Source: an uncultured Alistipes sp.
GTDB lineage: Bacteria; Bacteroidota; Bacteroidia; Bacteroidales; Rikenellaceae
Direction of reading: 5' to 3'
NCBI GenBank assembly: GCA_937895825.1
Contig: CALBKP010000012.1
Coordinates: 1-25,065 of the forward strand
Length of the DNA stretch: 25,065 nt
This document shows positions 1 to 7,862 of the stretch, piece after piece. Position 1 is the stretch's first letter. Each line of letters begins with the position of its first letter. The position numbers and the translations under genes were made by a program. The notes beneath the pieces were generated by a model. It searched no databases. It was not told the DNA's origin and worked only from the letters and a program-made list of their open reading frames with translations.

Positions 1-321
1 CTCGGCACGTACCCACTCGCCGTCAATCTTTGTCTTGATAGGGTCGTTCTCGAAGTCGAATTCCACGTTTGAGTTCTTCTCACACACCATATCCATATGC
101 GACTGAAGAATCACCGCAGGACGATTCTCATAACCCTTCGTTGCAGCCTTACGCATAACAACGTTGCCCGTCTCGTCGGTCTGGTACTCGATATTGTGTT
201 TCTTGGCAAACTCCACGAGCCACTCGATAATTTTACCCTCCTTCTTCGAGGGTCGAGGTACGCGTGTGATGTCATCAAACTGCTCCCAAATTAGCTTGGG
301 CTCCAAATCTCTGATAGTCAT
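1..321 (-). CDS. pepD: Aminoacyl-histidine dipeptidase (PepD, M20C), N-terminal part
   Basis: The first 107 residues of a cytosolic zinc dipeptidase that hydrolyses Xaa-His and other dipeptides. The gene runs off the left edge of the window. The N-terminus (MTIRDLEPKLIWEQFDDI, then RVPRPSKKEGKI) and the block LQSHMDMVCEKN at residues 72-83 are hallmarks of the PepD/M20C family; H75 and D77 are the expected metal ligands. The ATG at 319-321 lies only 4 bases after the batB stop, so it may be co-transcribed with the Bat operon. A functional link to that operon is not implied by the family. The rest of the catalytic domain and the dimerisation domain are outside the window, so completeness cannot be judged. 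Confidence 0.93.
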   Translation of the reverse strand, partial: MTIRDLEPKLIWEQFDDITRVPRPSKKEGKIIEWLVEFAKKHNIEYQTDETGNVVMRKAATKGYENRPAVILQSHMDMVCEKNSNVEFDFENDPIKTKIDGEWVRAE

Positions 322-325
322 AATT

Positions 326-1393
326 CTATGGTTTTTTACGGTTAATAGTTTCTGTCTCACGCTCAAACAGGGTTACACCCTTGAGTAGTGGGTTTTTGCG
401 TCGTAGCACCAATGCTTCGGCAGTAAGTAGCAGGAGTGCCGCTGCGAGGAACCACTGATACTGCTCGTCGTACTCCTCAAAGCTGATGTGTGATAGCTGC
501 GTAGCCTCCATCTGGTCAAGGTACTCGATGATTTCGCTGAGGCCAAAGGCATCGTTGCGCGAGCGCATATAAATACCTCCAGTGCTCTGGGCTATCTGCT
601 GGAGTAGCTCCTCGCCGAGCTTTGTTACCACCATCTTGCCATCCTCATCCTCTACGATTGTGCCATTGATACTTAGTGGCACACCCTCGGGTGTTCCGAT
701 GCCTATGGCGCAGACCATAACGCCCTCACTCTTGGCACGCTCGATAGCCGCCTCGGTGTTGTCGTCGTGTGCCTCGCCATCGGTGATGAGTATCACCACG
801 CGGCTATTCTTGTTGTGTGTACTTCCAGTGAACGAGAGGAGTGCCACGTCGAGGGCATCACCTATGTCCGTACCCTGACGCGCTATGAGTGAGGGTGACA
901 GACGCTTAACCATCGACTGTGCCATTTTATAGTCACCCGTGATTGGCAGCAACACCTCCGCCTCGTCGGCAAAGGCAACGATACCCACGCGATCCTGCTT
1001 CATACTCTCCAGAAGGCGTGATATGGCGTAGCGCGTGCGCTCCATGCGGCTGGGCGACACGTCGTCGGCAAGCATCGAGTTCGACACGTCGACAACGAGA
1101 ACAATCTCCCTACCCTCGGTCTCCACGCTGCGCAGCTTCGAGCCAGTCTGTGGGCGTGCAAGGGCGAGGGCTATGAAGCCTATGGCCAGCGATAGTAGCG
1201 TAATCTTTATCCAACCACGTGCCGACGAACGGTCGGGCATAAGGCCTCTTAGGGTGCGAATATCGCCAAACGTGCGTAGCTTGTGGCGTGCATAGAGTCT
1301 TAGCCCCCAATAGATGATTGGGAGTGCTACGACGGCTATAAGCAGCCATAACCACTCGGGCGATGCAAACTCAAATATATTAACTTCAGCCAT
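326..1393 (-). CDS. batB: BatB: VWA-domain membrane protein of the Bat operon
   Basis: A 355-residue inner-membrane protein. Two N-terminal membrane segments (about 13-34 and 61-79) are followed by a von Willebrand A domain (about 97-280) and a C-terminal membrane segment (about 314-330). The metal-binding MIDAS residues are complete: D102, S104 and S106 in DVSNSM, T175 in RQGTDIGDA and D205 in ITDGE. The blocks DVSNSMLADDVSPSR and ITGDYKMA match BatB rather than BatA. Bat proteins were named for aerotolerance in Bacteroides and are thought to work with MoxR ATPases as a protein-assembly or stress system in the envelope; the exact role is unsettled. The start is an ATG 14 bases after the batA stop. 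It is the last Bat gene here, followed after 4 bases by pepD. Confidence 0.92.
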   Translation of the reverse strand: MAEVNIFEFASPEWLWLLIAVVALPIIYWGLRLYARHKLRTFGDIRTLRGLMPDRSSARGWIKITLLSLAIGFIALALARPQTGSKLRSVETEGREIVLVVDVSNSMLADDVSPSRMERTRYAISRLLESMKQDRVGIVAFADEAEVLLPITGDYKMAQSMVKRLSPSLIARQGTDIGDALDVALLSFTGSTHNKNSRVVILITDGEAHDDNTEAAIERAKSEGVMVCAIGIGTPEGVPLSINGTIVEDEDGKMVVTKLGEELLQQIAQSTGGIYMRSRNDAFGLSEIIEYLDQMEATQLSHISFEEYDEQYQWFLAAALLLLTAEALVLRRKNPLLKGVTLFERETETINRKKP

Positions 1394-1407
1394 TACTCTC
1401 TATGTTA

Positions 1408-2388
1408 TTATGGTATTCGGTTGAGCACCACGCGCTCAACAAAGAACTCGGCGGCGAGAAGTAGTACGGCCAACACTACCCACCAGAGGTATAGCTCCTC
1501 GTACGATGTGTAGTTTGTCACCTGCACCTCGCTCTTTTCCAAGAGGTTGATCTGGTCGTATATCTCCTTGAGTGCCTCATTATCCTCGGCGCGGAAATAC
1601 TCCCCGCCCGTAGTCTTGGCAATCTTTCTTAGCAACACCTCGTCAATCTCCACGTCGGCCATCACGTACGACGTGTTGCCAAAGACATCGACCGCCGGAA
1701 ATGGAGCCTTGCCCCTGCTACCAACACCAATGGTGTAGACCTTGATGCCGAGGTCGCGGGCAATCTCTGCGGCCATCGTAGGGGATATCTGTCCGCGGTT
1801 GTTTACACCATCGGTGAGCAACACCACAACCTTCGACTTAGCACCGCTCTCGCGCAGACGGTTTATCGCCGTAGCGAGGCCGTTGCCTATTGCCGTACCG
1901 TCGTCAACTACGCCACTGCGTAGGCGTGCCAACATCGTCTGAACAGATCCTTGATCCGAAGTCAAGGGGCACTGTGTGAATGCCTCGCCAGCAAATGCTA
2001 CTACAGAGAGACGATCCCCCGAGCGGTCGGCCACGAACTCTGAGGCGAGCTGCTTGGCGGCAGTGAGGCGGTCGGGCTGGAAATCGCGGGCAAGCATTGA
2101 CCCCGATATATCCATTGCGAGGACGATGTCGATACCATCTGTTGTCGACTCACTCTCTGAGTGTACCTCCACGGGGCGTGCAAGCGCAATGACTATGGCC
2201 GAAATGGCACACAGACGTAGCACGATTGGCAGATGTCTCATCCAGTAGCGCAGGGTGCGTGGTGCGCGACCATCTCCCAGCGTCGACACCTTAAGCGATG
2301 CTCCGCGACGACCAGCAAGGATATAGTGCAGCGCTAAAAGCGGGATTATCACTCCGAGTATGAGTAGATATGGATTTAAAAACTGCAT
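1408..2388 (-). CDS. batA: BatA: VWA-domain membrane protein of the Bat operon
   Basis: A 326-residue membrane protein with the same layout as BatB: membrane segments at about 5-22 and 52-70, a VWA domain at about 86-270 and a C-terminal segment at about 301-317. MIDAS residues are D93, S95 and S97 (DISGSM), T165 (GTAIGNG) and D193 (LTDGVNNRGQISP). The last block is typical of BatA. I chose the ATG at 2386-2388 (MQFLNPYLLIL), because BatA proteins usually begin with an M-x-F-x-NP pattern. An in-frame TTG at 2409 would overlap the upstream TPR gene and looks spurious. The start is 14 bases after the TPR gene stop. BatA and BatB probably present two VWA domains to the periplasm or cytoplasmic face, acting with the MoxR ATPase. 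Confidence 0.92.
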   Translation of the reverse strand: MQFLNPYLLILGVIIPLLALHYILAGRRGASLKVSTLGDGRAPRTLRYWMRHLPIVLRLCAISAIVIALARPVEVHSESESTTDGIDIVLAMDISGSMLARDFQPDRLTAAKQLASEFVADRSGDRLSVVAFAGEAFTQCPLTSDQGSVQTMLARLRSGVVDDGTAIGNGLATAINRLRESGAKSKVVVLLTDGVNNRGQISPTMAAEIARDLGIKVYTIGVGSRGKAPFPAVDVFGNTSYVMADVEIDEVLLRKIAKTTGGEYFRAEDNEALKEIYDQINLLEKSEVQVTNYTSYEELYLWWVVLAVLLLAAEFFVERVVLNRIP

Positions 2389-2402
2389 GCTTTCAACTAT
2401 TG

Positions 2403-3272
2403 TTACCAATTCTTCTTACCACGAACGACGATAGCCTTCTCGCCCTCCTTGAGCTTCTCTTGAGTCTTATCCTCCTCGGCCTGTATGGCATTGAGCATGC
2501 GCTCCTTATCGGGACTTAGCTCCTCGGGGCGTGGTGCCTCGCCATCTTCTGGCTGATCCTCGCCCTCCTGCTGCTCGTTGTTGCCCTCTTGCTCCTGCTC
2601 GTCACCTTGATCGTTCTGCTGGTTATCATTTTGTTTGTCGTTATTCTGCTTGTTCTGATCCTGCTGTTGATCTTGATTCTGCTGTTGATCCTGGTTGTTT
2701 TGGTTATCCTGATCCTGCTGCTGATCCTGGTTGTTTTGGTTATCTTGGTTCTGCTGCTGATCTTGGTTCTGCTGCTGGGTGTTGCGCTTCTGGTCGACAA
2801 TACGCTTCGTTAGCACGTAGTCGTACTTCGTCTCCTTGTCGTCGGGGTTTAACAACAGCGACTCGCGGAAGGCATTGAGTGCCGCCTCGTAACGCTCCTC
2901 GGCAAAGAGGCTCTCGCCGAGGTTACGTAGCACCTCTGCACGACGCTTCTCGCCAAGCAGTGAGTCGGCAGCCAGCTGCTCGTAGTTACGGAACGTTGTC
3001 TCGGCCGTATATGTCGAGTCTTCGGGCGTGCTCTTTCGTGTGTGGTGGTAGGCGTTGGCACGGTTGTATAGCGCCTCGTAGCTCGTTGAGTCGTGCTCCA
3101 AGGCTTCATTATAGCGGTTGAGGCTCGATCTAAAGTTACGACGCTCAAACTGCTCATTACCCTCGCGCACTAAACCACGCTCCTTGTAATACTGTGCCGA
3201 GGCCGATACGCCCGTGAACAGAAATAGTGCGACAAATGCCAGTGCTACATATATGTTTAGGTGTTCTCTCAT
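2403..3272 (-). CDS. batC: BatC-like TPR protein with Q/N/D-rich tail
   Basis: A 289-residue exported protein. A signal peptide or anchor (about 7-26, ending SASA before QYYKERG) precedes TPR-type helices at about 30-150 (REGNEQFERRNFRSSLNRYN, then NLGESLFAEERYEAALNAFRESL). Next comes a low-complexity segment at about 165-245 made almost only of Q, N, D and K, then E and G. The end, with RMLNAIQAEEDKTQEKLKEG, matches the conserved end of BatC proteins. The start ATG overlaps the stop of the upstream gene by one base (TAATG), implying translational coupling. In the Bacteroides operons I know, the TPR gene comes after batA and batB, whereas here it comes before them. The name batC is therefore by similarity, not position. 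Confidence 0.8.
   Translation of the reverse strand: MREHLNIYVALAFVALFLFTGVSASAQYYKERGLVREGNEQFERRNFRSSLNRYNEALEHDSTSYEALYNRANAYHHTRKSTPEDSTYTAETTFRNYEQLAADSLLGEKRRAEVLRNLGESLFAEERYEAALNAFRESLLLNPDDKETKYDYVLTKRIVDQKRNTQQQNQDQQQNQDNQNNQDQQQDQDNQNNQDQQQNQDQQQDQNKQNNDKQNDNQQNDQGDEQEQEGNNEQQEGEDQPEDGEAPRPEELSPDKERMLNAIQAEEDKTQEKLKEGEKAIVVRGKKNW
2538..2780 (-). repeat. Low-complexity Q/N/D codon repeat inside the TPR gene
   Basis: This stretch of the TPR gene encodes about 80 residues of Q, N, D, K and E. It contains a clear tandem unit of 36 bases (12 residues): the 23-base block at 2686-2708 recurs identically at 2722-2744. Shorter CAG/CAA-type repeats surround it. Repeats of this kind change length easily by slippage and stay in frame when units of three bases are gained or lost. 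Confidence 0.8.
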
Positions 3273-4414
3273 TACTCCTCGATATTTGTGTCGATGGTTA
3301 TCTCCTGCTTACCCTCGTTTGCGGGGTCGGTCTGAGGCTTGGTGTTCTCCACAAAGTAGTATGCCATGTTGAAATTATCCTCGTTCTGCTCTGCATCGGG
3401 CTCGGCTTTAGCAAACTTTACCATGTCGGCCGTGCGCATGATGCTCACAAGGTTTGAGCGGCTATCGAGCGTGAGCTCCACCTCGCGCAGTGCCGTGATG
3501 ATTTCGTCGGTAGTCATTTCAAGAGCTCCCACGCCCCAGCGCCCAGCGATGTAGACACGGAGTATGTCCGTAAGAGCGGTATAGTACTGTTTGTATTTAC
3601 CGTTCTGCCATAGTTTCTTGTGCTTGAGAGCCTCCAATGCCTTGATAGCCACTACGTGGGGAGGTATCTTTGGCCCAGGCTTTACGATTGTCGCTCTGCG
3701 GCTGAGGATGCGTCGTATGTACCACGCCGCAAGCCAGATGATAAGTCCTAAGATTATGGCACCGATAGCTCCGTAGGTCACATAGTCGCGAATCTCACCG
3801 AAGATAAACGGCAGGTTCTTCTGCGTATGAATGCCATCGTCGCGTAGCATCTGTGAGGCCAGCTCGCTATCCACGCCAAAGCCCTGCTGACTCGTTGGGT
3901 CGGCCTTGAGGAAGAGCGTTGTGTCGAGTTCGATGAAGTTTGCCACGTTGAGGTATAGCGTGTCGGGGGCATAGAGCGTATCGGGAAGGTCGCGGTTCTT
4001 CTCGAAGTAGAGGATTGTCGGACGCATGGGGATACGTCCAGTCTCCATCGCTGCAAGCACGTAGCGCTTACGTAGGTGTAGGCTACGGCCATCAACCTTG
4101 ATGGTGTCGAGCGGGTACTCCTCGATAAGCTCGAAGATATCCTCGTCGTAGGTCTCGAATGTAGACATCGAGCGTTTAGCCTCGCGCAACTTCTTCTGCT
4201 CCTCGGGTGTTGGGTTGCCATCGAAGTCTGGAACACCAATCTCCGTAGCACGATCCTTCTCGATGTCGATAATATACTCCACGCGGTCACCCACCTCGAT
4301 ACTGTCCTTTGAGAAACGACCCTCTATCGTGGGTCGCTCAGCAAGGGTTGCCTGCGTCGAGAGTATGCAGACGAGGGCTATTACTACACGACGTATGTTT
4401 GTCGATAAATTCAT
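3272..4414 (-). CDS. Bat-operon membrane protein, periplasmic plus cytoplasmic domains
   Basis: A 380-residue protein with a signal peptide (about 1-25), a periplasmic region (26-208) that begins like a BatD-type beta domain (GRFSKDSIEVGDRVEYIIDI), one membrane segment (about 211-235) and a cytoplasmic helical domain (about 250-360; YYTALTDILRVYIAGRWGVGALEMT). This matches the usual third gene of Bacteroidota moxR-bat operons, annotated as hypothetical. Its position between the DUF58 gene and the TPR gene, with ATGA and TAATG overlaps on its two sides, supports a role in the same complex. It may link the cytoplasmic MoxR/DUF58 pair to periplasmic partners; this is inference. It is much shorter than true BatD, which has several N-terminal domains. 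Confidence 0.8.
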   Translation of the reverse strand: MNLSTNIRRVVIALVCILSTQATLAERPTIEGRFSKDSIEVGDRVEYIIDIEKDRATEIGVPDFDGNPTPEEQKKLREAKRSMSTFETYDEDIFELIEEYPLDTIKVDGRSLHLRKRYVLAAMETGRIPMRPTILYFEKNRDLPDTLYAPDTLYLNVANFIELDTTLFLKADPTSQQGFGVDSELASQMLRDDGIHTQKNLPFIFGEIRDYVTYGAIGAIILGLIIWLAAWYIRRILSRRATIVKPGPKIPPHVVAIKALEALKHKKLWQNGKYKQYYTALTDILRVYIAGRWGVGALEMTTDEIITALREVELTLDSRSNLVSIMRTADMVKFAKAEPDAEQNEDNFNMAYYFVENTKPQTDPANEGKQEITIDTNIEE

Positions 4415-5295
4415 CGTTGCTTAAACATCTTAATAAGTTCTACCACATAGTCGCCATCGGTTGCCACCTCAGCGATGTCTACGCGATTGTGCTTTAGTAG
4501 GTTAGACATTGTCTCTCGACGCGAGTCGTAGCTCATCTGCCAGTAGTCGCGTACGCGGCGTGATGAGGTGTCGATCCACTCGCATCGTCCCGTTTCGGAG
4601 TCCATAACCTCCAAAATGCCTACGTCGGGAAGTACCCTGTCTCGCTCGTCGTAGATGCGTATTGCCATCAGGTCATGCTTCGACGTGGCAATTTTTAGAG
4701 CATCCTCCAACTTGGGCATATCCTCTGGCGAGTTTACCAAGTCTGATAGTAGGAACGCCGTTGTTCGCTTCTTGTTTACACCCACCAAGTAGCGCAGTGC
4801 CTCAGAGATGTTTGTCGTTGTGCCCATGGGCTGGAAACTCACAAGTTCGCGTATGATCATAAGGATATGGCTACGCCCCTTCTTCGGGGGTATAAACTTC
4901 TCGATGCGGTCCGAGAAGAGTATGCATCCAACCTTATCGTTATTCTTAGCGGCTGAGAATGCCAATGTTGCCGCTACCTCGGTGATAAGATTCTTCTTTG
5001 TAAACTCCTTCGAACCGAACATACGCGACGGCGATACATCTATGAGAAGCATCATCGTCAACTCGCGCTCCTCCTCGTAGACCTTGACGTGGGCACGGTC
5101 GGAGCGTGCCGTCACGTTCCAGTCGATATCGCGCACATCGTCACCCACGCGATATTCCCTCACCTCGGCAAACGACATACCGCGGCCTCGGAAGGCCGTA
5201 TGGTACTTGCCTGCGAAGATCTCGTCGGAGAGCCCGCGTGTCTTTATCTCAATGTGGCGAACACGTTTGAGTATGTCCTCGTCGTTCTGGTACAT
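4411..5295 (-). CDS. DUF58 protein (MoxR partner)
   Basis: A 294-residue soluble protein of the DUF58 family. The signature is at residues 37-75: RGRGMSFAEVREYR, GDDVRDIDWNVTAR and then KVYEEERE. A VWA-like segment follows with a possible metal site at D86, S88 and S90 (IDVSPSRM). There is no membrane segment, unlike longer DUF58 proteins. DUF58 proteins almost always follow a moxR gene and are thought to be acted on by, or to help, the ATPase. The start codon overlaps the moxR stop by one base (TAATG) and the stop overlaps the next start by four bases (ATGA). That tight coupling fits fixed stoichiometry within a complex. Confidence 0.92.
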   Translation of the reverse strand: MYQNDEDILKRVRHIEIKTRGLSDEIFAGKYHTAFRGRGMSFAEVREYRVGDDVRDIDWNVTARSDRAHVKVYEEERELTMMLLIDVSPSRMFGSKEFTKKNLITEVAATLAFSAAKNNDKVGCILFSDRIEKFIPPKKGRSHILMIIRELVSFQPMGTTTNISEALRYLVGVNKKRTTAFLLSDLVNSPEDMPKLEDALKIATSKHDLMAIRIYDERDRVLPDVGILEVMDSETGRCEWIDTSSRRVRDYWQMSYDSRRETMSNLLKHNRVDIAEVATDGDYVVELIKMFKQR

Positions 5296-6293
5296 TATGG
5301 TACTATGACGTTGTTAAGGATGTCGGTGATGAGCTGCTCTGTAGTGATATTCTCGGCCTCGGCCTCGTACGTTAGGCCGATACGGTGGCGCAATACATCG
5401 TGGCACACGGCGCGTACATCCTCGGGGATGACGTAGCCACGACGCTGGATGAAGGCGTAGGCACGTGCAGCCTTAGCCAGGGCGATGCTGGCACGTGGTG
5501 AGCCTCCGTATGCGATAAGTGGCTGGAGGTGCTGCAAACGGTACTCCGCAGGCTCGCGCGTAGCAAAGATGATGTCTATAATGTAGCGCTCAATCTTCTC
5601 ATCCATATATACCATGTTCACCACCTCGCGGGCACGCATGATATCCTCTGGCGAGATGACCTTCTTAACCTCGGGCATACCCTTACCCGATAGGTTCATG
5701 CGAATAATGTCGAGCTCCTCGGCACGCTTCGGGTACGAGATCTTTGCCTTAAGCATGAAACGATCGACCTGTGCCTCAGGCAGAGGATAGGTACCCTCCT
5801 GCTCCAAGGGGTTTTGCGTGGCAAGCACAAGGAAGGGCTTGGGAAGAGGGAAGGTAGTATCACCAATTGTCACCTGCTTCTCCTGCATCGCCTCCAAGAG
5901 TGCTGACTGCACCTTTGCAGGCGAACGGTTGATCTCATCGGCGAGGACGAAGTTTGCAAAGATAGGACCGCGCTTGACGGTGAACTCCTCGTTACGCTGC
6001 GAGTAGATGAGCGTACCGATGAGGTCGGCAGGCAAGAGGTCGGGGGTAAACTGAATACGTGCAAACTTAGCATCTACGGCCTTTGAGAGCGTAGTGATAG
6101 CCAATGTCTTAGCAAGGCCAGGGACACCCTCCAATAGGATGTGTCCATCCGACAGAAGACCAATGAGCAAGGTGTCTATGAGGTGCTGCTGACCTACAAT
6201 CACGCGTGAGATCTCCTTGCGTAACGTGTCGACAAAAACAGACTCCTGCTCTATATGAGCATTGAGCTCTTTGATGTTTACTACTTCATTCAT
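5295..6293 (-). CDS. MoxR-family AAA+ ATPase
   Basis: A 332-residue AAA+ ATPase of the MoxR/RavA class. Walker A is at 56-63 (GVPGLAKT), Walker B at about 116-121 (VLADEI) and the sensor region at about 158-179 (ATQNPLEQEGTYPLPEAQVDRF split across the strand). The C-terminal lid contains GGSPRAS. MoxR proteins use ATP to remodel or insert cofactors into partner proteins, together with VWA-domain proteins. This is the first gene of the Bat operon, and a promoter-like TAAATTTG lies about 70 bases upstream. The ATG at 6291-6293 gives a normal family length. Confidence 0.95.
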   Translation of the reverse strand: MNEVVNIKELNAHIEQESVFVDTLRKEISRVIVGQQHLIDTLLIGLLSDGHILLEGVPGLAKTLAITTLSKAVDAKFARIQFTPDLLPADLIGTLIYSQRNEEFTVKRGPIFANFVLADEINRSPAKVQSALLEAMQEKQVTIGDTTFPLPKPFLVLATQNPLEQEGTYPLPEAQVDRFMLKAKISYPKRAEELDIIRMNLSGKGMPEVKKVISPEDIMRAREVVNMVYMDEKIERYIIDIIFATREPAEYRLQHLQPLIAYGGSPRASIALAKAARAYAFIQRRGYVIPEDVRAVCHDVLRHRIGLTYEAEAENITTEQLITDILNNVIVP

Positions 6294-6361
6294 CGTTATA
6301 TCTCTTTTTACATTAATTCGTTAAATGTATTTCTGAAACGCCCCACGAGCATAAATTATTG

Positions 6362-6369
6362 CAAATTTA
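6362..6369 (-). promoter_or_regulatory. Candidate -7 promoter element for the MoxR/Bat operon
   Basis: On the minus strand this reads TAAATTTG, a match to the Bacteroidota -7 consensus TAnnTTTG. It sits 68 bases before the moxR start in a 114-base AT-rich gap. I see no strong -33 TTTG at the usual distance, and no hairpin terminator for the upstream S41 gene, so some read-through from it is possible. Confidence 0.5.
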
Positions 6370-6407
6370 CAAAATTTATTTGATTTATAACACCTCTTCT
6401 TGCCAAC

Positions 6408-7850
6408 TTACTCTTCGGGGACATCATAGCGTATGCCCTCAAATGGGCGGGTCAGCTCGATTGTTGGTAGTGACTTAGAGCTAAGGCGCGAAATCTCGAC
6501 ATCCGCCGTGCCCACCTTTTTGCCCGTCACCGAGGCTACGGCAGCCGCCAAGCCTATGTCGTGCGACAGGTCGCCCCACGCAGCACGTGGGATGGGGTAG
6601 TGCTCGTCCGAAACGCCAATGCTATTTGCTTCAGTGAGGTCGATGTCGGGAGTGAGTCCCTCGCCCCATTCGCCAAATCCTACGGCGTTGTAGCACATAA
6701 ACGTAATCGGTGCATACTCAACGTATGTGCCATTTATTGTGCGACGTGTGACATCCATGCCACAGTTCTTACCCTCGGTTGTCGAGCCGATGAGCGTCAC
6801 AGGAATATTTAAGCCGCGGAGTCCTGTTATGAGTAGCTCGGAGGCTGATGCCGAGTAGTTTGAGCAGATGACCGTGAGCTCACGCATGTTGAGGCCGAAG
6901 CCAACATCCTCCAACTTGCATGGTGTATTACCCAGGCCCGACTTGTTCAGTGGGTTACGTCTAAGCTCGCAGAGCGTAGCATCTTTGTACTCCGCGCCGA
7001 GTAGTGCCGAGCATAGCTTCACAGCCGATTCGACATTACCACCGCCATTGTTTCTTAGGTCGAGGATAAAGCTGTCAACACCCTCTGCTGCTAACTCGCC
7101 GAGGGCGGCAAGCAGCGTATCGTCATACTCGGCCTTGAACGAGTTGTAGACCAGGTAGCCTATGCGCTTGTCACTGCCGTTTATGGTTATCACGTCGTGA
7201 TACGCCACGGGGCTATCGTCATACTGCCCACGCTTGATCGTCGCCATCAGCGTTGCATCGTTAGCACTCGTGGCTGTCTGTCGCTGAAGCATAAGGCGTA
7301 GCTCCGTTGCTGTGTTGTACTCTATGGAGTTAAACAGCGTCGCATAATTGTCGTAGTCAATCTGTGTACCATTCACCGAGAGGATGATATCGCCACGGCG
7401 GATGTCTGCCTCTTGAGCAGGCGAGCCCTGATATACATTCTCGATGGCGAAGCCGAGCCTATTTTCACCCATTACGAGGATACTGTAATGTAGTGTTATG
7501 CCAAAGCCCGTGGTCTGTGTGGCGCGTGTGTTGCTGATGTCGCGGATGTATGAGTATAACACGCGCTTGCCCTTGGAGTTCACGTAGCCATCGTCGGTGT
7601 TGGTCTCAAGGCGTTGTAGCGAGTTTGTCAGATACTGCTCCCAGTGCAGTGTGCGGTTAAACGAGCCACTCTTGTCCATAACCTCATCTAACCAGTAGTA
7701 CTCCTCCTCTAAGCGCTTGTCGATGTAATCTATGATTTGCGAGTTAGCATGGTCGGGCACCTCGGTTGAGGGGCGATCGATCGAGGGGTAGTAGGGCGAT
7801 GTACATCCCACCGCAAGTATTGATATCAGAGTTATAACAGCCTTTCTCAT
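6408..7850 (-). CDS. S41-family (C-terminal-processing-type) lipoprotein protease
   Basis: A 480-residue secreted serine protease. It begins with a lipoprotein signal (LAVGC, acylated cysteine C16), so it is probably tethered in the outer membrane or inner membrane facing the periplasm. An N-terminal helical region (about 35-110) precedes a PDZ domain (about 112-190; GSPAQEADIRRGDIILSVNG) and the S41 catalytic core (about 228-410). The nucleophile lies in SASASE at 333-338, and the catalytic lysine is K361 in TTEGKNCG. LDLRNNGGG at 264-271 is also typical. Substrates are not known. It is the last gene of a long run, 12 bases after nth. The start is the ATG just before the signal peptide. Confidence 0.9.
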   Translation of the reverse strand: MRKAVITLISILAVGCTSPYYPSIDRPSTEVPDHANSQIIDYIDKRLEEEYYWLDEVMDKSGSFNRTLHWEQYLTNSLQRLETNTDDGYVNSKGKRVLYSYIRDISNTRATQTTGFGITLHYSILVMGENRLGFAIENVYQGSPAQEADIRRGDIILSVNGTQIDYDNYATLFNSIEYNTATELRLMLQRQTATSANDATLMATIKRGQYDDSPVAYHDVITINGSDKRIGYLVYNSFKAEYDDTLLAALGELAAEGVDSFILDLRNNGGGNVESAVKLCSALLGAEYKDATLCELRRNPLNKSGLGNTPCKLEDVGFGLNMRELTVICSNYSASASELLITGLRGLNIPVTLIGSTTEGKNCGMDVTRRTINGTYVEYAPITFMCYNAVGFGEWGEGLTPDIDLTEANSIGVSDEHYPIPRAAWGDLSHDIGLAAAVASVTGKKVGTADVEISRLSSKSLPTIELTRPFEGIRYDVPEE

Positions 7851-7862
7851 AGACTACTTATG

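Noticed and set aside
2389..2409. TTG start for BatA at 2409
   Set aside because: It would overlap the TPR gene stop, and the ATG at 2388 gives the usual BatA N-terminus.
2640..2790. 36-base repeat period as a possible CRISPR array
   Set aside because: There are only two full copies, no unique spacers and no cas genes, and the repeat is in frame in a coding gene.
2589..2813. A plus-strand reading frame of almost only L, V and I
   Set aside because: It is the antisense of the Q/N/D codon repeat of the TPR gene; the hydrophobic pattern follows from the reverse complement of CAG/GAT/AAC codons.
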